NCBI GenBank assembly: GCA_021413585.1
Contig: JAIOQB010000358.1
Span: 1 to 37,680, forward strand
Direction of reading: 5' to 3'
From: Planctomycetia bacterium
GTDB taxonomy: Bacteria > Planctomycetota > Planctomycetia > Pirellulales > UBA7805
Length of the DNA: 37,680 nucleotides
In this document: piece by piece, positions 16,217-24,607 of the stretch
Layout: each line of letters opens with the position of its first letter
How positions within the stretch are numbered: position 1 is the stretch's first letter
Made by a program: the position numbers and the translations under genes
Notes under the pieces: generated by a model
What the model saw: the letters and a program-made list of their open reading frames with translations, nothing else
What the model was told of the DNA's origin: nothing
The model's database searches: none

Positions 16217-16759
16217 ATGCCCAACGATAAGCCCTTGGCCGGCCAACGCATCCTAATCTTCGTCGGCGAGGATTACGAAGACCTCGAATTGTGGTATCCC
16301 AAGCTGCGCTTAATCGAAGCCGGTGCCCAGGTGACCGTCTCCGGGCCCGAAGCGGGTGTTCGCTACCCTGGCAAGCACGGTTATCCCTGCGTCTCCGACG
16401 CGAACCTGGCCAGCCAGCAGGCCGCCGACTACCACGGCCTGGTCGTTCCCGGCGGGTTCATGCCCGACAAGTTGCGGCGCGACCCCAAGGTGCTGGAACT
16501 GGTGCGGCAATTTTCCGCCGCGGGCAAGTTGGTGGCCTCGATCTGCCACGGCGGCTGGATTCCGATCTCGGCCGGCGTGTATCGCGGCGTGCGCGTCACC
16601 GGCTCGCCCGGAATCAAAGACGACCTGGTCAATGCTGGCGCGATCTGGGAAGACGCCCCGGTGGTGATTGATCGTCATTTCGTCAGCAGCCGCAAGCCGG
16701 ATGATTTGCCGGACTTTTGTCGGGGGATTTTGCAAGTCATGTGCGCCAAGTCCGCGTAG
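16217..16759 (+). CDS. DJ-1/PfpI family protein (glyoxalase/deglycase or protease-like)
   Basis: 180 residues of the DJ-1/PfpI fold. The nucleophile elbow is SICHGG (Cys110-His111), preceded by the acidic partner Glu18 in FVGEDYEDLE and by the VVPGGFMPDKLR loop. This matches the PfpI/YhbO branch, whose members have been reported as intracellular protease-like, methylglyoxal-detoxifying or stress proteins; the sequence does not decide between these. There is no signal peptide, so it is cytosolic. A GACAGGAGC ribosome site lies a few bases before the ATG at 16217. It is divergent from the cyclotransferase-like gene, so both could be tied to thiol/carbonyl stress, which is only a suggestion. Confidence 0.88.
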   Translation: MPNDKPLAGQRILIFVGEDYEDLELWYPKLRLIEAGAQVTVSGPEAGVRYPGKHGYPCVSDANLASQQAADYHGLVVPGGFMPDKLRRDPKVLELVRQFSAAGKLVASICHGGWIPISAGVYRGVRVTGSPGIKDDLVNAGAIWEDAPVVIDRHFVSSRKPDDLPDFCRGILQVMCAKSA

Positions 16760-16786
16760 CGGCAGCGGCGTTGGTCGCGCCGTTTC

Positions 16787-16815
16787 TTGTCCCCAAGCCG
16801 CGATGCCGCTACGAT
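16787..16815 (+). promoter_or_regulatory. Sigma-70-type promoter before the ketosynthase-like gene
   Basis: TTGTCC (16787-16792) and TACGAT (16810-16815) with a 17-bp spacer, 35 bp before the ATG at 16851. Each hexamer matches the consensus at four of six bases, with ideal spacing. Confidence 0.45.
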
Positions 16816-16850
16816 AGGGGGCTTTCCCCCATGCGCCCGGTCAGCAATCC

Positions 16851-18161
16851 ATGGCAGCTTCCACACCACCCGCCGGCAATCGCTCGCCGAGCCACTCGCG
16901 CGAGCACGAGGTGGTGATCACCGGCGCCGGGGTGGTCAGCCCAATCGGCATCGGGCGGGCCGCCTTTTGGCAATCGCTGTGCGAACGCCGCAGCGGGATG
17001 GCGGAGGTCAGGTCGTTCGACAGCAGCACCCTGCCGATGAAGTTTGCCGCCGAGGTGCGGGAGTTCGACCCCAAGCAGTACGTCCGCCCCCGCAAAAGCC
17101 TCAAAGTGATGTCCCGCGATATCCAGATGGGTTTTGCCGCTGCCGACCTGGCCTGCACCGACGCCGGGCTCGTGCCCGAGCAGGTCGCCCCGGAACGGAT
17201 GGGCGTGGTCTTCGGGGCCGACATGATGTACTGCGACCTGGATGAAGTGGCCGACGCCTATCGCAGTTGCCTGGTCAATAACGAATTCCGCTTTGAACGC
17301 TGGGGGAACCAGGCCCTGAGCAACATGTATCCGCTGTGGATGCTCAAGTACCTCCCGAATATGCCGGCTTGCCACATCGCCATCGCGCATGACGCCCGCG
17401 GGCCAAACAACTCGATCACGCTCGGCGAGGCGTCGAGCCTGCTGGCGTTGGCCGAGGCGCTGAGGGTCATCGAACGGGGCTCGGCCGACGTGATGATCGC
17501 CGGCGGCACCAGCTCGCGCGTCCATCCCACCAGCTACGCCTTCCGCGGCGCCGGCCAGTTGTCGCAACGCTCCGACGCCGATCCCACGACCATCGTCCGC
17601 CCCTTCGACGCCACCCGCGATGGCAGTCTCAATGGCGAGGGTTCGGCCGCGCTGATCCTGGAGCGCCGTGCTCATGCCGAAGCCCGCGGGGCAAAGATCC
17701 TCGGCCGCGTGCTAGGCTACGGCAGCACGTTCGAGCCGCGCGATCCAGAGGGCCCGCAGGGGACGGCGGTCCGCGGCGCCATTCAAGTGGCGCTGCGCAG
17801 CGCGGGGCTTTCCGCGCAAGAGATCGGCCACGTCAACGCCAACGGCCTGAGCACCATTCCGATGGACCGCCTCGAGGCGCAGGCGATTCGTGCCACGCTG
17901 GGAGACGTGCCGGTCACCGCGCCGAAAAGCTACTTCGGCAATCTGGGGGCCGGCAGCGGCGCGGTCGAAGCGCTGGTCAGCGTGCTGGGTTTGGTGGAAG
18001 GCCACATCCCGCCGACGCTGAATTATGAAACGCCCGATCCAGAATGCCCGGTGCGCGTCATCCACGGCAAGGCGATGCCCGTGACGCAATCGACGGCCCT
18101 GCTGCTTAACATTGCCGGCACAGGCCAGGCGGTGGCGGTCGTAATCGCTGGGCCGAATTAG
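16851..18161 (+). CDS. Catalytically degenerate beta-ketoacyl-ACP synthase II (FabF-like)
   Basis: 436 residues with the whole KAS-II/thiolase fold by sequence: EVVITGAGVVSPIG at the start, SADVMIAGG, VRPFDATRDGSLNGEGSAALILE, GHVNANGLST, APKSYFGNLGAGSGAVEAL and PPTLNYETPDPECPV. Aligned by eye with E. coli FabF without gaps around the motifs, the nucleophile Cys163 falls on Glu193 (SITLGEASS). His303 falls on Asn331 (VNANGLST) and His340 on Asn364 (FGNLGAG), while Lys335 is kept (Lys359). The C-terminal GFGGTN loop is also gone. Normal Claisen condensation therefore cannot occur. It may be a structural partner, like chain-length factors of type II polyketide systems, or bind acyl-ACP as a sensor. 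It has its own likely promoter and no other fatty-acid gene beside it. Confidence 0.88.
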   Translation: MAASTPPAGNRSPSHSREHEVVITGAGVVSPIGIGRAAFWQSLCERRSGMAEVRSFDSSTLPMKFAAEVREFDPKQYVRPRKSLKVMSRDIQMGFAAADLACTDAGLVPEQVAPERMGVVFGADMMYCDLDEVADAYRSCLVNNEFRFERWGNQALSNMYPLWMLKYLPNMPACHIAIAHDARGPNNSITLGEASSLLALAEALRVIERGSADVMIAGGTSSRVHPTSYAFRGAGQLSQRSDADPTTIVRPFDATRDGSLNGEGSAALILERRAHAEARGAKILGRVLGYGSTFEPRDPEGPQGTAVRGAIQVALRSAGLSAQEIGHVNANGLSTIPMDRLEAQAIRATLGDVPVTAPKSYFGNLGAGSGAVEALVSVLGLVEGHIPPTLNYETPDPECPVRVIHGKAMPVTQSTALLLNIAGTGQAVAVVIAGPN

Positions 18162-18168
18162 CTCGCCG

Positions 18169-18184
18169 AAGCGTAGGTACGCTT
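18169..18184. repeat. Small perfect hairpin after the ketosynthase-like gene
   Basis: AAGCGTA-GG-TACGCTT (7-bp stem) starting eight bases after the stop codon, between convergent genes. It could be a weak terminator or another REP-like unit; no T-run follows. Confidence 0.4.
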
Positions 18185-18226
18185 GCGGGCCCAAGTAATC
18201 TCAACCTAATACTTTCCCGCAGGAAA

Positions 18227-19186
18227 TCAGGATCGCTCCCCTTCCATCATCCTGTCGCAAGTTAGAAGCATGCCGACGCCAAACATCACCGCCCCCAAAA
18301 TCGCGGGCGAGAGATGGAATAGGTTGATGTAGCCGATCGGGAAATGCACGCCAATCGCCGTGCCGAAACCGGCCAGCCCCATCACGAGCAGCGCTTGCCA
18401 CAGACTTCGCGACGGCGTGCCGCGCAGCACGCACAGAAACATCGTCACGCCGCAGCAGCACACCCCGCCCCCAAAGCCGGCGCGATCGTGGGCAATCAGC
18501 GGAATCAGGTGCGGGTTGATGGCCTGCAAGTCGGCCCGCTGCACGCCCATGAATTCCAGGTCCTGCGGCACAAAGACCGTCGTCATTCCGACCCCGGTGA
18601 TGATCAGGCCACCCAACACCAGACATAATGCGGTGATGAGCAGCAGCACGCGTCCCGCACCATAGGCCGACCTCCACACTGTCGGCGGCAGATCGAGCAT
18701 CGCCCCGCGCAATGAAGGCAAGGGTCGTAGCGCGGCGCGAGATTTGACCATGCCGACGCAAAAAATCGGGATCAGCACGAGCGTGGCGGCGCCATGCCAG
18801 GTATCCAAATAACCGTAGCCCAGGTAGGCCAGGAAACTGGAGAACCCCAACACGCCGCTAATCAAAAACGTCCACCACGCCCACGGCTCGCGGGCCGACA
18901 AGGGGAACTCGGCCAACCAGAGGTACAGCGTGCCGACGCCAATGATCGCTCCGCCGAACGACACGCGATCGTGAAACATGAAGTGCGCCACCCTCGCATC
19001 CGCGATGGAGTGCATCTGCTCGGCGGTCATGCCGAGAAACGCGATGTCGTGCGGCAGAAAGTGCCCAGTCGCCGATAGAAAAATCGCGAACAGCCCCGCG
19101 CCGATCAGGCTGATCGCCGTGAGTTTCAACGGCCCGCGACCGTCGCCGATGAGCGCTGCGAGCAGCCCGCGGTTGTCGGTCATCAT
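18227..19186 (-). CDS. Membrane protein with an internal tandem duplication
   Basis: 319 residues, about eight hydrophobic segments. Two halves repeat the same motif set: GHFLPHDIAFLGM, then HDRVSFGGAIIGVGTLYLWL (residues 43-90), and VFVPQDLEFMGV, then HDRAGFGGGVCCCGVTMFLCV (residues 205-253). The distance from FLP/FVP to HDR is 29 and 28 residues. The repeated His-Asp-Arg and Asp residues sit at membrane borders, as metal- or proton-binding residues might. I do not recognise a named family or function. The start is placed at the Met-Met-Thr-Asp pair (19186). An upstream start at 19279 would add an unlikely Ser/Arg-rich leader. It is convergent with the ketosynthase-like gene. Confidence 0.75.
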   Translation of the reverse strand: MMTDNRGLLAALIGDGRGPLKLTAISLIGAGLFAIFLSATGHFLPHDIAFLGMTAEQMHSIADARVAHFMFHDRVSFGGAIIGVGTLYLWLAEFPLSAREPWAWWTFLISGVLGFSSFLAYLGYGYLDTWHGAATLVLIPIFCVGMVKSRAALRPLPSLRGAMLDLPPTVWRSAYGAGRVLLLITALCLVLGGLIITGVGMTTVFVPQDLEFMGVQRADLQAINPHLIPLIAHDRAGFGGGVCCCGVTMFLCVLRGTPSRSLWQALLVMGLAGFGTAIGVHFPIGYINLFHLSPAILGAVMFGVGMLLTCDRMMEGERS

Positions 19187-19476
19187 CGAATTCCGCCCCG
19201 GTATTGCTGGGCGTGCAAGGGAGCCGGAGAGAAACGCCCGTCGTGGCTCACTGCTGCACGGAGATTCTAACCGCAGCAAACGGGGCGTGCTAACTGCCGG
19301 AACGGGACAGCGGCCGGATTCCCCCTCACTGCCGGCAGAAAATCGGAGCGAGCTAGCGCGAGAAAAGTCGCCTGCGTTGGTTTGTCAACATCTAAGAACT
19401 GGCCGACGCATTCACTGCTGGACAAGCCAGCAGTGGCACCCACGGCCGCTACATTACGCCGCAAGTTTCGTCCGCT

Positions 19477-20880
19477 CTACCAGACGAATTCCATACCAAC
19501 CGTGGCACCCATGAAGAACGAGTTGCCGCTGAGGTTGACCACCTGCGGGGCGGTGAAATTGAAGTTGAGCTGCTCGGTCGCCACGGCCACCGACTGAATC
19601 CACAGGATTTCACCGCCGGCACGCAACGACATGTGCGGATTGATGTGGTACGCCGCGTCAAAGCCCGCCTCGCCGGCGAACGTGAACGCCTTGTCGCTGG
19701 CCGAACGATTGCTGTTGATGTCCTGGAATCGCGGATCGGCGTCGATCGCCAGCACCACGCTGTTTTCGTCGGCGAAATTGACGTAGCCACCCATCTTTAT
19801 CCAGCCCGCCAGGCGGTAGCGCTTTTCCTGCCGGGCCCATTCGGCCCCGATTTGCAGGCCGATCAAGTTGTTCGATGTATGCACGTCGTAGTTGCCTGTC
19901 GCCGGTAGAAGACCGCTTCGTTCGCTGTGCCACACCAGATGCTCGTCGATGTGGAAATACCGGATGCCGGCCAACAGCGATGGGGTCGGCCCGCTGTTCA
20001 TCTGCTGTGTCCAGGTGCCGTTGGGCATGGCCACCATCATATCTTCACCCAACCGATACCGGGTGCGGACATTCCATTCGATGCTGTTGAGGTTCGATTC
20101 GTAGTTGAGCGTTTGCGTTTCGGCGGCGTTGAAGCCTCCGTACACCGCGTTGCGGATCGGCACGTTGTTGATCACCGTGAATAGAAAGCCGGGGTCGAGC
20201 GGCGTGTACAGACGATCGGCCACCGTCGACTGGATGCCCCCCGAATGCTGCCAGGCGAACGGCCCGAGGTACGTCACTTCGCTGTCCCAATCGCGGTTGG
20301 CCAAGTCGCGGCAGAAATACCGGCCGACCGTGACCCTGGCTCCGGCGGAAATTCCGAAGCCATCTTGATTCGCGGAGAAGGTGTTGGCCGCGGTCAAGTT
20401 GTCGAACGCGGAGAGCGTGGTGTCTTCAGCCAGCGTCACCTCTTTCGGGTTCGTGTGATGCATGATCACAAAATCCCCCTGGGCGAACCAGCAACCGTCG
20501 TTCATCCAGTGGCCCGAGCTATAGACGATGGCAGGGCACGAGTCTGCATATTGGCTGTCGTCGCCGTCGGACGGGTCGGACCAGATCGGCTCGCGATCTT
20601 CCGTGCCCGCGGCGCCATGCAACCGGGCCGGCGGAGCGCTGCGCCTCGTGGGAGCCGCTTCCTCTTCGACGGGAGCCACCGTTTCGGCGTCGGGCCGCGC
20701 CATGACAGAAGCGTCGGCCGGCTCTTCGGAGACGATCTCGTGATCGGCCCGCCGTGTGAGCCGGGGGGGCGGATCGTCCGAGGGGTCGGGGCCAGCGGCA
20801 GCGGCGGTGCTTGCGGCGGCAAGCCCTCCAAGCGCTACCAGCGCCAGCAATGCAGTTAATCGTCTTACCCAGGCCGCCAC
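19477..20880 (-). CDS. BBP7-type outer-membrane beta-barrel protein
   Basis: 467 residues. The signal peptide is LLALVALGGLAAASTAAAA (about residues 10-29). A Pro/Glu-rich segment of about 80 residues follows, then a long run of alternating strands ending in FMGATVGMEFVW, an aromatic C-terminus typical of barrels. GCWFAQGDFVIMHHTNP, LGPFAWQHSG, LNSIEWNVRTRY, LLAGIRYFHIDEHL and NLIGLQIGAEW resemble the planctomycete BBP7 family of putative porins. It is predicted in the outer membrane; cargo unknown. The start is GTG at 20880, supported by GGAGGT eight bases upstream. Divergent from transaldolase. Confidence 0.85.
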   Translation of the reverse strand: MAAWVRRLTALLALVALGGLAAASTAAAAGPDPSDDPPPRLTRRADHEIVSEEPADASVMARPDAETVAPVEEEAAPTRRSAPPARLHGAAGTEDREPIWSDPSDGDDSQYADSCPAIVYSSGHWMNDGCWFAQGDFVIMHHTNPKEVTLAEDTTLSAFDNLTAANTFSANQDGFGISAGARVTVGRYFCRDLANRDWDSEVTYLGPFAWQHSGGIQSTVADRLYTPLDPGFLFTVINNVPIRNAVYGGFNAAETQTLNYESNLNSIEWNVRTRYRLGEDMMVAMPNGTWTQQMNSGPTPSLLAGIRYFHIDEHLVWHSERSGLLPATGNYDVHTSNNLIGLQIGAEWARQEKRYRLAGWIKMGGYVNFADENSVVLAIDADPRFQDINSNRSASDKAFTFAGEAGFDAAYHINPHMSLRAGGEILWIQSVAVATEQLNFNFTAPQVVNLSGNSFFMGATVGMEFVW

Positions 20881-21230
20881 CGTACTACCTCCGCATCACA
20901 TGGGGCCCCCCCTTGCGATTTGGCGTCGCTGCTGCGCAGCATGACGGTAAGTGTTCTCGAACCCAGTTATCGGCGACTTCCATCCCCCGCAACAGGAATA
21001 GTCTGCAAAATCGGAATTATGTTGCTAGAATACGTGGCCTTGCCAATCAGCCCAAAACCCTGCCATTCGCCATTCAACCGCTGAAAGGCTGGATAGTTCG
21101 TCCGGCGCATTGGGGCGGCTGCTCATATATCATGTGAGGGCTCGCGTGGCGGCCTGGGGCATGTTGCTAACCGTGTTGGCCCAGGCTGTGGGCGAATTGT
21201 GATTTACCGTTCAACGCTGGAGTGACTCGC
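20881..21230. other. Non-coding divergent gap (about 350 bp)
   Basis: Between the BBP7 gene and transaldolase. It is somewhat A+T-richer in the centre, with CTGCAA (21003-21008) and TAGAAT (21026-21031) 17 bp apart as a weak possible promoter towards transaldolase. No reading frame, hairpin or repeat in it convinced me. Confidence 0.4.
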
Positions 21231-22283
21231 ATGACCTCGCCCCTTCAATCGCTTATTGCCTGCGGAACCAAGTTGTGGCTGGATTCGATCGACCCGGACC
21301 TGGTAGTTAAGAACCAAGCGCTGGGGGCCACTGGCGCCACGTCGAACCCGATCATCGTCTCCGACCTGATCCGGACCGGCCGTTATGACGACGACCTGCG
21401 GCGGCTGATCGGCCAGGGAAAGTCCGACTCCGAAATCGCCTGGCAATTGACCGACCAGTTGGTGCAAGGGGCGCAGAAGGTGTTCCTCCCCGCCTGGCAG
21501 CGCAGTCATGGCAATGATGGCTATGTCAGCTTTGAACTCGACCCGCTGCTGGAAGACCTGCAGGAAGGTCCGCCCCACGCCGAGCGCGTCGCCAGGTACA
21601 TCGAGCTGGGCAAGAAATGGGCCGCCGGGCACCAGAACCGCATGATCAAGGTCCCCGCCACGCCCGCTGGCATCGGGGCTTTGGAAGAACTGGTTGCCGC
21701 CGATATCACGGTCAACGTCACGCTGACGTTCAGCTCGCGGCAATATCAGGAGGCCCGCGACGCGGTGTGGCGCGGCGCCAAGCGTCGCAAGAACCTGGAC
21801 CATTTCAAGAGCGTCTACAGCATCTTCGTGTCGCGCGTGGACGTCTATACGGAGAAGCACTCGCCGCAGTTGTCCGCCGCCGCCCAAGGGCAGGCGGGCA
21901 TCGTCAACGCCAAGCGCATTTGGGCCGAGAACCAGGCCTTCTGGAAAAAGCAGGGTACCCCGCTGCAGCAAGAGATCATCTTCGCCAGCACCGGCACGAA
22001 GAACCCCAGCGACCCGCCGACCAAATACGTCGCTGCATTCGCCGGCAGCGACATTGAAACGAATCCCCCCGCCACCAACGATGCCGTGGAAAAGAGCGGC
22101 ATGGCGTTCACTCGCCAGGTCGACCAAATGCCGCCGGCCGACGTGCTGGCCGACATCGACCGCCATGTCGACCTGGCCGACATGGAGAAGGTGTTGATGG
22201 AGGAAGGGATCAAGAAGTTCGCCGATCCTCAAAAAGCCCTGCTCAAGCTGATCGCCGGCAAGCGGGCGACGGTCAACGCCTGA
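21231..22283 (+). CDS. tal: Transaldolase
   Basis: 350 residues. Transfers a dihydroxyacetone unit between sugar phosphates in the non-oxidative pentose phosphate pathway; cytosolic. The Schiff-base lysine is Lys140 in [19 protein letters not shown]. Other family motifs are [11 protein letters not shown] near the start, [38 protein letters not shown]-type [10 protein letters not shown], and ASTGTKNP. It is longer than E. coli TalB (317) but within the range of bacterial transaldolases. The ATG at 21231 follows GGAG with eight-base spacing; an in-frame GTG nine bases earlier overlaps that site and is less likely. No other pentose-phosphate gene is adjacent. Confidence 0.93.
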   Translation: MTSPLQSLIACGTKLWLDSIDPDLVVKNQALGATGATSNPIIVSDLIRTGRYDDDLRRLIGQGKSDSEIAWQLTDQLVQGAQKVFLPAWQRSHGNDGYVSFELDPLLEDLQEGPPHAERVARYIELGKKWAAGHQNRMIKVPATPAGIGALEELVAADITVNVTLTFSSRQYQEARDAVWRGAKRRKNLDHFKSVYSIFVSRVDVYTEKHSPQLSAAAQGQAGIVNAKRIWAENQAFWKKQGTPLQQEIIFASTGTKNPSDPPTKYVAAFAGSDIETNPPATNDAVEKSGMAFTRQVDQMPPADVLADIDRHVDLADMEKVLMEEGIKKFADPQKALLKLIAGKRATVNA

Positions 22284-22359
22284 TCCGGCGCTCCGCTGCG
22301 ATTCTCTCGTCTGTTTCTTTTAGTTCCTCGTGAATTGTTCGTGTCGGAGCCGCCCTGCT

Positions 22360-24501
22360 ATGGCCTTTGATCGTTACGCGGCCTGTCCCTGCGGAACCGG
22401 CAAGAAAATCAAATTCTGCTGTCCTGATCTGGTCACCGAGCTGGAGCAGATCCATCGCTTGCTGGAGGCAGACCAGCGGCTGGCCGCGCTCGACAAAGTG
22501 CGCAAAGCCCGCGCCGCGCACGACGACCGCGCCTGCCTGCTGGGCATCGAGTGCGTGATCGAGGCGGAACTGGGCCAGGAGGAACAGCTCGCCAAGACCA
22601 TGGCCACGTTCGAGCAAAAACATCCCGACAACCCGGTGATGCTGGCGGAGTTGGCGCTGCATCGCGCGGATACCTCGGGCACCGCCGTGGCGGGCATCGA
22701 GCCGCTGCAGCGGGCCATCGCCGGCATCAAGCAGGAGATTCCCCATCGGGTGTTCGAGGTGCTCGGGATGCTCGGCCAGGCGCTGTTGTCCGAGGGGCGG
22801 ATCTTGGCGGCCCGCGCGCATCTGCTGCTGTGCGCTACGATCTCCGGCGCTGAGGAAACCTCGGCCGCGGCGCTGTTGATGCGGCTCAATCGAGCCACGT
22901 CCGTGCCGCTGTTGTTGAAGCAGGACTATCATTTCGAACTGCCGCCGGAAGGCTTTGCCCACGAGCAGGAGTTCCGCACCGCGCTCGACCTAGCGATGCG
23001 CGGCGCCTGGCTGGCGGCCGCGGCCCGGTTTGCCAATGTGGCACGCAAGGAAGAAGACACGCCCGCCGTGTGGCACAATCTGGCATTGGTGCGGGCCTAC
23101 GTAGGCGATCAAGACGGCGCCGTGTCCGCCCTGCGCAAGCTGGCCGCGCTGGATGTCCCCGCCGACGACGCCATCGAAGCGGCTGCCTTGGCCCAATTGA
23201 TCGACGGAGTCGACGTCAAGCAGCGCGTCGATATTCTCGCCGCCACCTGGCCGATTGAAGATGCCGCGGCGCTGCAAAGCCAGCTTCAGGCGGACGGCCG
23301 GACGTTGCACTTACCGTTGGATCCGGTGGAGATGGCCCAATCGGACCAGCCACCGCCGCAGGGCGCGTTCCGGCTGCTCGATCGGCCGATGCCCGAGAGC
23401 GGCGTCAACCTGACAGAGGAAGCGGCCCCGCGAATCCTGGCCGACCTGTTTGTATTTGGCCGCGAGACCGATCGCCCTCCCCGGCTGGAAGTGATCGCAG
23501 CGCGGGGACAGGAGCTGGACGCCGCGGTGCGAATGCTGGCCGACGTCATGGGCCGGGAATTGGGATCGCCGGAGAGCGAAGAAGTGGTTCGCACCGTGCC
23601 TGCCATTCAGCAAGCCTTGAGTTGGCGCTACCAATTGCCCAACGACACGCCACCAGCAAAGCGAGAGGAACTGGCTCGTCTTCAGCAGCGGAATGTCCTG
23701 CTCGAGTTGTGGCCGAACTATCCTAATCCGGTGCTCGGCGGAAAGGCTCCCAAGGAAGCGGCTGGCGATCCGGCTTGGCAGATCCGGCTGAGTGGCGCGG
23801 TCTTGAACCTGGAGCAAGCCGCCTACACTGGCGGAACGCACGACGCCGAGCTGTTCACCATGCTGCGGCAGCAGTTGGGCGTCGCCGAGCCCCAACCGAT
23901 CGACCCCCACGACGTCGATATGGACATGCTTCCCACAGTGCGCCTGCCCCGCCTGGAAGTGGAGAAGCTTTCCGACGAGCAATTGCTGCGGGCATATCAG
24001 CAGGCCTCCTGGCTGCACTACCGCGCGGCCATCCTTCCACTGGCGGCGGAAGTGGTGCGGCGCCCCAGCCTCGACGAGCAGGCCGACAAGGCCGAAGCAT
24101 TTGGTCTGCTGGCCCAATCGACCGACGATCCGGTGGCCCGGATGAATTATCTCGCGGAGGCCCGCCGCGTGGCCCTATCGCGCAACGAGTCGTGCGCGCC
24201 ATGGGACCTGACCGAACTGGCCACGCATCTGGTCCAGGGAAACGCCGCCGAAGCGGAACGCCTGCTGCATCACCTCAACCAGCGGCACGGCCGCGAGCCG
24301 GGCGTGGCCGAGGCGCTCACGTCGCTACTGCAGCGGATGGGCCTGCTCGACCCGAGCGACCGAATGCAAACCTCGGCCCTAGGCGCCGCTGCCAGCCAAC
24401 CAGCCGCGCCGGCACCCAGCGGTCTCTGGACGCCCGACAGCCCCTCGGCCCCGGCTGCCGCCGGAGCGAAAAAGTCCGTCATCTGGACGCCGGGGAGCTG
24501 A
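22360..24501 (+). CDS. SEC-C motif / TPR protein
   Basis: 713 residues. A zinc-binding SEC-C motif opens the protein: CPCGTGKKIKFCC, about residues 9-21. The rest is mostly helical, with TPR-like units (LAALDKVRKARAAH, VWHNLALVRAYVGDQDGAVSALRKLAAL, and LAEARRVAL with AAEAERLLHHLNQRHG near the end). The tail is Ala/Pro-rich and repeats GLWTPDS and VIWTPGS within the last 30 residues. SEC-C domains are known from SecA and from unrelated proteins where they bind partners, so a chaperone or adaptor role is possible but unproven. The start is the ATG at 22360, because the upstream frame (from 22330) adds only a short Cys/Arg leader. It lies between transaldolase and ribD on the same strand. Confidence 0.8.
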   Translation: MAFDRYAACPCGTGKKIKFCCPDLVTELEQIHRLLEADQRLAALDKVRKARAAHDDRACLLGIECVIEAELGQEEQLAKTMATFEQKHPDNPVMLAELALHRADTSGTAVAGIEPLQRAIAGIKQEIPHRVFEVLGMLGQALLSEGRILAARAHLLLCATISGAEETSAAALLMRLNRATSVPLLLKQDYHFELPPEGFAHEQEFRTALDLAMRGAWLAAAARFANVARKEEDTPAVWHNLALVRAYVGDQDGAVSALRKLAALDVPADDAIEAAALAQLIDGVDVKQRVDILAATWPIEDAAALQSQLQADGRTLHLPLDPVEMAQSDQPPPQGAFRLLDRPMPESGVNLTEEAAPRILADLFVFGRETDRPPRLEVIAARGQELDAAVRMLADVMGRELGSPESEEVVRTVPAIQQALSWRYQLPNDTPPAKREELARLQQRNVLLELWPNYPNPVLGGKAPKEAAGDPAWQIRLSGAVLNLEQAAYTGGTHDAELFTMLRQQLGVAEPQPIDPHDVDMDMLPTVRLPRLEVEKLSDEQLLRAYQQASWLHYRAAILPLAAEVVRRPSLDEQADKAEAFGLLAQSTDDPVARMNYLAEARRVALSRNESCAPWDLTELATHLVQGNAAEAERLLHHLNQRHGREPGVAEALTSLLQRMGLLDPSDRMQTSALGAAASQPAAPAPSGLWTPDSPSAPAAAGAKKSVIWTPGS

Positions 24502-24523
24502 CGATTCGCCGTGATATGATCGT

Positions 24524-24589
24524 GTAGTACTCATCACGCTGAAGCGTGATGCGAATCCTCACGCGGAGCGTGAGGGGTACTTTTGTACC
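24524..24589 (+). repeat. Three consecutive hairpins (family E REP-like pair) before ribD
   Basis: GTAG at 24524-24527, hairpin CATCACGCT-GA-AGCGTGATG (24532-24551), hairpin CCTCACGC-GGA-GCGTGAGG (24557-24575), then GGTAC-TTTT-GTACC (24576-24589). The two larger stems are related in inverted orientation, as in the other REP-like pairs. The last hairpin ends 18 bases before the ribD start, so it may also affect its expression. It does not resemble the conserved FMN riboswitch. Confidence 0.65.
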
Positions 24590-24607
24590 TCTGGGGTTCA
24601 CCAACCT

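Noticed and set aside
24524..24607. FMN riboswitch before ribD
   Set aside because: The conserved RFN element core is not recognisable and the hairpins match the REP-like architecture.
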